Below, piece after piece: positions 59,240-64,000 of a stretch of DNA of 64,000 nt. The stretch is from Hyparrhenia diplandra (Eukaryota; Streptophyta; Magnoliopsida; Poales; Poaceae). A program made the translations under genes and the position numbers. The notes beneath the pieces were generated by a model. The model was not told the origin of the DNA. It saw only the letters and a list, made by a program, of their open reading frames with translations, and searched no databases. Numbering within the stretch: the first letter of the stretch is position 1; each line of letters begins with the position of its first letter. The stretch lies in contig JADLZK010008799.1 of NCBI GenBank assembly GCA_015847255.1, positions 62,001 to 126,000 of the forward strand, written 5' to 3'.

Positions 59240-59614
59240 TTACCGGACCATAGTCTGTCCCGAATACGAATCTGGGTCCTGAAAAATGCTCAGGCTGGCT
59301 TCCCGCAGAACTTCCCAAATCATCTCGAGCTGTATAGAGCAAACATCAATAGGGACGTGCACAAGAAGAGCATCTAATCCTCGGGTCTTCCACGCCTGAA
59401 GTGCGTCGACAGCATCGTGTCGGTTCCTCACTGTCAGAACCCTCAGAAGTGGCGGCGGCGGGTAGGTAGGCGGGGGCGGCGTTGCCTGCCGTAGTTCCAT
59501 GGGTGGCGGCGGCGGGGGCGATGGGGAGAAGGGTGGAGTACGGGGCACGGCGAGTCCAAGTTCGTCAGACAAATTCTTCAAAAATTCCTCGGCCCACGCC
59601 CTGTTCTTTGCCAT
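59240..59614 (-). CDS. Hypothetical proline-rich protein (124 aa)
   Basis: The frame runs from ATG 59612-59614. The N-terminus MAKNRAWAEEFLKNLSDELG looks like an amphipathic helix. A Pro-rich stretch of about 40 residues (PPFSPSPPPPPPMEL) follows, then a mixed segment (RHDAVDALQAWKTRGLDALL) and the C-terminus DPDSYSGQTMVR. I do not recognise the family. There is no signal peptide or membrane segment. GC-rich on its 5' side with a CpG-like promoter region, so a genuine small gene or first exon is possible. It could also be part of a gene fragment. Confidence 0.4.
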   Translation of the reverse strand: MAKNRAWAEEFLKNLSDELGLAVPRTPPFSPSPPPPPPMELRQATPPPPTYPPPPLLRVLTVRNRHDAVDALQAWKTRGLDALLVHVPIDVCSIQLEMIWEVLREASLSIFQDPDSYSGQTMVR

Positions 59615-59712
59615 ATTGACGTCATCGTCGTCGTCGCCGCAGCGCTGGCGTGGTTCTGGGCTTAGCGTTGTCGTAGCAAGAACGCCGTTCTTGCCACTCC
59701 AAGCGCTGCCCT

Positions 59713-59945
59713 GGTCGGAGTCGACGCCAGACGGAAGGAGGCGGGCGCTGCCGTGGTTCTTGCCATCGACTTCTTTGGTCGGTGCTCATGCCGGCTTCTT
59801 GGTCTAGGATGGAAGCGGCCGCTTGGGCCTGGTCGGAGTCGACGCCAGACGGAAGGAGGCGGGGTGCTGCCGTGGTTCTTGCCATCGACTTCTTGGTCGG
59901 TGCTCATGCCACGCTTCTTGGTCTAGGATGGAAGCGGCCGCATCC
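59713..59945. repeat. Tandem duplication, period 118 bp
   Basis: 'ggtcggagtcgacgccagac' at 59713 recurs at 59831, and the copies run in parallel through 'tcttggtctaggatggaagc'. They differ by a few small indels. A further related segment ('catccgccatggctttc...gaagatacggccac') links 59940 and 60160. Confidence 0.88.
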
Positions 59946-62900
59946 GCCATGGCTTTTTTTGAAGATACGGCCATCGCCGGCTTCCGGCATTGGCGACATG
60001 GCCATGGCGGCGGAGGTTAAGGAACTCGGGCGGCTAGGCAGCCTGGCGCCTCATGCGAACCCCGCCGCTTGTCTGATTGCCGTCGATAGGAGACGCGGAT
60101 AAGCGACGCCGTATACGAGAAAACGTCGAGCGGCGTAGCTTTTCCTCGTTCTCCGCATCCGCCATGGCTTTCTTGAAGATACGGCCACCGCCGGGCGGCT
60201 GCTCCTCCATGGATGAGAAGGAGCTCGGGATAAAAATATGAATTATTAGGGGAGAGGTTGGGAGGCAGAGGAACTCGGGCGGCTAGTTGGTTTGGGATTT
60301 GTTTTCAAATTGGTTTGGGAATTTTGGAGAAAAAAAAGAAAAGGGTATTCCTCATTTTTATTTTTGGGTTACCAGATTACTCCTCCGTCGGATCGGATGG
60401 GAAAAAGATAATGGGTCATATTGGGGTTATTAATTTTTTTTATCACGGGTCAGTTTTTTATTATTTTCTTTTGGCGATTTTATCACGGGTCATATTGGAT
60501 ACTGTCCTGTTTTATAAGGTTGGGCTCCGTCGGATATGATGGTGTTAAGATAATTCATATTGGGGGTTATTCTTTTTTTATCACGGGTCATTTTTTCCGT
60601 CCAGGCGCGCCGGACCCTCTGCCTCGCCGATCCTCGGAGGCTTCGCTCGCGACCGCCACGCCGATCTCCGTGTTCGGCGTCCATCGCGGCCGCCATCGCT
60701 CTCGAGGTCGGCAGGTCCCTTCACTCGCGGCCGCCATCTAGAGGTTGATTTGAGCTCGAGATTATCTCTTGTTTTTAGTTCAGTAGATCTAGTTCCGTAG
60801 TTGAGCATCCCCTGGTTGCGTTCTTCTGTGTGGACTTGTTCGATTGTGGCTGACGCACATTGTCTAATATGAGAAATACTGCTGCCACAACTTGCATTCA
60901 GACCTGAATATAGCTAGACTGCATGTATTATCCAGAGTGCCCAGGTTTTCGACTGCCCATAAGAAAATGAGCCATGTATTATCTTATATTGTATACTCAG
61001 GAATCCGCTTTCAATCACATTCCATTATTTGAGTTGTCATGAGTTTGATCTTGAGATTGCGTCAAAACTTACTGGAAAACAGAAATATGAGTTGTTTGAG
61101 ATTGAAATGAATTGTCTGTCCTGTTGTTTATCAACTAACAGTAGTACATTTTCAGTTTATATACATGCAAGTGAGCAGATGATTTGTTGTCATGTCATGG
61201 GTTACCTCAGGGCTACTCATCCATCTTGCTACTGAATTTTGCTTGTCCAGTTCAGAAAACTCAGTTAACATTTCAGTTCAGAAAACTCAGAAATATGATG
61301 CTGTCACAACTTATGTCATAGATACAAATGGCTATTTGTTCCCAGTTAGCCTTTGCTAAAATAAACCTGCATTTTCATGTCATGCTATACGCACCAGCCT
61401 TAATTGTTTATTGTCCCATTGCAGGTTCGAGTTTCTCAAGTACTCAGAGGGGTTCACCTAATTTCAAATATCACTTTGGTTGCTTTTTGTGAGTCCTATT
61501 GTGCTTCAGCAGCATTTGCATAATCTTCCCTCTACCATTGCTTTTACAGACCAATGGGATGGTTTCCTTTATCCTCTGCTTCATTTGTGCAGACTGGTGT
61601 GTACATTCTTGCAGCCCTCTTCTCCATACAAGGTATGGTGTTGCCTCAAAATAGTGGTGCTCCTTCTGTAATATAGTGCTTAATGATTTCACAGGGACCC
61701 TTGCTTCCTTTGTACAACAGTCACAGAGGTTCTAGACGCTATTTGCAAGTAACTGAGATGCATCCTTCTTGACACTAATTACAAAGTTATCATCCATCTT
61801 ACTCATAAATTTGACATTTTGACCTGACCAATCTGAATGTCTAATAGAAAACATAGTTCGATTTCCATTATCAAACTTTGGGCCACAGATATTCGAACCG
61901 TAACATACCTGAAATCATTTTACTCACTTTGTGTGACCTTGAGGTGTTAAGACACTGTTTGCTTTGTAAATTCGGTGCTTAGGTTACCATAGCTGTACCT
62001 ATGTGAAGAAAACCTAGCAACCTGATTCATCCTGGTAGGAAACTACGTACCCTCTACTGTCACCTCACATCCTCGGGCGTATTTATTGCCATCTTTTTCC
62101 ATATGAGACATAGTCTGCTCACCTATCACTCTTTCATAAACAATTCTAGCCGGAATAGTAATTTACATTTATTCAATTCCTCGGTCGTCGCCGCTGCTTA
62201 CTTCTCTCTTTTGTGTTCTGGTGGAGGGAATGGCGTTGGGGATTTCATCCCTGCTGCCTCGCTCCATAGTGCTTCTGTGACCATCTTTTTTTTCAGATTA
62301 GAACACTTGAAACACTGGACAATGGAATGGTGGATGGAACCGATACACAGTGCCACCCACCAAGCAGACTGCAAGCAGCAAGCCTTCTAAGAGCACATAG
62401 TCTTAAACATTTAATTTGATACATTCATGTCTTGATTCGATGAACCTCAAATTTGATTTGATACTCAGATGTTTTTCATGTGTTCTTTAGCAGTCGACCT
62501 ATGGTACGTGTTGGTGTTGCTATGTTCTGGCTTCAGAGATACAAAGTACAACTACCCTTAAATTGTCTTTTTGTTTGGGTCTGTGCCGAGACTATAAATC
62601 AGAATTCTATCATTACCTAGATGTTTGAATTGATTTATATAATAGTTTTCTCATTGATATATTTGTCTACAGATAGAGTAGTTTGTGTCTCGAGTTTCTA
62701 GCAGGAAGGTAGCATGTTCTTGTGGATTATGAAACAGTTACATTGCTTGTGCAGAGTATGATCAGAGTTCTTCGATTTTGGGCAACAGGAACAGGTGATA
62801 CAATTCATGTCTCTTCATAGTCACATGATGCAAAATGGTGTCATTGCTGTAAGGAGGTACACAACGAGGGCAGCCCAGGTGGCTACCTGCTTTTTAGGTG

Positions 62901-63224
62901 CCTCTTATTTTTTTTATTACTCCAGTTTTACTGAAAATCAATGGAAATTATTTTTAAATTGTACAAGCCCTTGGAAAAAAAGGTCTCATTCTGTTGATTT
63001 CAGCAACTACTACCAGTTCTCAAAAGTTTGTGCTGGTGCAAAGTTTCTAAATAGTCACTGAGTTTTTAGATTTTCAGTTTGATAAGAAAAAACATATGGG
63101 ATAAACAATAAATTTCACCAGACCATAAAATGTATTGCCACCTTCTTGCATACAGCTTAGTTTGCTACTTTGCCTATTGCCTGAAGTACAAAGTATAGGC
63201 CTATGGGGTTTATGCAAGTTCACA
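59946..63224. other. Intergenic, no gene recognised
   Basis: 60.26-60.62 kb contains irregular direct repeats of 'tatcacgggtca' and 'catattggggttatt'. 60.6-60.75 kb is GC-rich. The rest is AT-rich, with short frames only and no recognisable coding sequence, RNA gene or complete element. Confidence 0.5.
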
Positions 63225-64000
63225 CCTTTTTACTCTTTGGGATTTTTCCATGAGTTCTGTATATTGAACTTATTTTAATGTTTGTCAGGTAGAATTACTG
63301 CTACGAATAGGGAAAATGCTTCCGATAAACCAAAAGTTACCAGAAAACTGGATGGCCCTATGCAAGCAACTCAGGACTGTCATGATTGACCTGCTGGTGC
63401 TATCCCTGAAAGCTGCTTTCCCTCAGGCAAGTTAATATCCAAATTCTGACTCCTGCTAGTATTTTTGGGAAGTGGTGTTGGTCAGAACAATCATGTTTCT
63501 TCCCTGGAAGTACACAGTTAGGTGAACTTACTAAATACTTCGTTGCAGAGTGTACTGCTTTGGATAAACTGGAAAAGGCCTCACAAACAGTAGAAGGTGC
63601 AAACAGCATTGTTGAAGATAATGAAGCACTGTCAACCATTCTCAGCCCTATCAAAATTTGGCTTACTAATACTCCATGTTCACCCAGGTATAGGTTCATT
63701 GCTTTTCCAATCCTTGTAGTCTATCCAGATCAGATATGAAGGAAAAAATGCTCATGGGTACTAGAGTAATTCTAGAGTTTCCCTTGTATCGCTATCATAG
63801 TATCATGTATGCACTCTACTAATTTTACAACAGTTCAGTAGTAATTTCTTATCTAAAAAGCATTTGGGCGTATAAAGGCGTGACAACATATAGAATTTTT
63901 GAATGGGAACATTGCTCCACACAAATGTATAACATCTGCTCAGCATATGTTTTTCTTCTGGTTTTGTCATGCCTAGTCCCTAACTTCAACCCGTGCTTGC
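63225..64000 (+). pseudogene. Partial duplicate of the FUSED kinase gene (exons 12-13 region)
   Basis: This matches about 42003-42838 of the FUSED gene in both exons and introns. The exon 12 copy is 63289-63426 and the exon 13 copy 63549-63687, with the same lengths as the originals (138 and 139 nt) and the same GC donor after exon 12. TGA at 63387-63389 replaces the Ser codon of RHGSPAG, and the exon 13 donor context has changed. A stretch of about 60 bases of the following intron is missing. The copy continues past the window edge, so how much of the gene was duplicated is unknown. The left border near 63225 lies in an intron, with no exon 11 counterpart seen. Confidence 0.9.

Overview
The window is nuclear DNA from a grass, most likely a panicoid (Andropogoneae-type) species. 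The reasons are GC-rich single-exon genes next to AT-rich intergenic DNA, introns with plant-type borders, a CACTA transposon whose ends read CACTACAGGAAT with GCCGAGTG subterminal motifs, Stowaway/Tourist-like MITEs, and plant-specific gene families. The species cannot be named from sequence alone. No prokaryotic features are present.

Layout, left to right. 0.5-1.7 kb: a decayed cytosolic sulfotransferase (minus). 2.9-6.8 kb: a FAR1/MULE-transposase-derived coding region (plus) broken by two frameshifts and one stop, preceded by tandem duplications and a LINE scrap. 7.2-10.0 kb: GC-rich sequence of unknown function, a tandemly duplicated block of about 0.8-0.9 kb, and a MITE. 11.9-13.3 kb: a GRAS transcription factor of the SCARECROW-LIKE 3 type (minus), readable end to end only across three single-base frame breaks. 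13.3-26.7 kb: intergenic DNA with a complete 1.43-kb non-autonomous CACTA element containing long foldbacks, a 795-bp TIR element with a GC-rich core, and smaller MITEs. 26.7-38.6 kb: two tandem MUS81 endonuclease genes (minus). Copy A has all 15 exons but an out-of-frame A11 tract. Copy B has lost the middle of the protein and has a stop in the nuclease domain. 39.2-47.2 kb: a full-length 22-exon FUSED/TWO-IN-ONE kinase gene (plus), head to head with MUS81 copy B. 48.2-49.2 kb: a GH17 beta-1,3-glucanase (minus) without a visible signal peptide. 49.5-53.4 kb: MITEs, a retroposon, and a partial F-box/LRR gene copy that received a LINE (14-bp target-site duplication) and a MITE. 54.4-56.2 kb: a four-exon F-box/LRR gene with one frameshift and an altered C-terminus. 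59.2-60.7 kb: an unidentified proline-rich ORF and local repeats. 63.2-64.0 kb: a partial second copy of the FUSED gene running off the window edge.

The best supported functional genes are FUSED (phragmoplast and cytokinesis kinase) and the beta-1,3-glucanase. SCL3 and MUS81-A look like genes whose only defects are single-base indels in GC-rich or homopolymer sequence, so sequencing error is a serious alternative to decay. The region is dominated by local duplication: tandem MUS81, tandem F-box, partial FUSED, and many direct repeats of 39-130 bp. I found no clearly new biological system. The most interesting items are the MUS81 pair, the shared FUSED/MUS81 promoter, the non-canonical introns of FUSED, and the foldback CACTA element.
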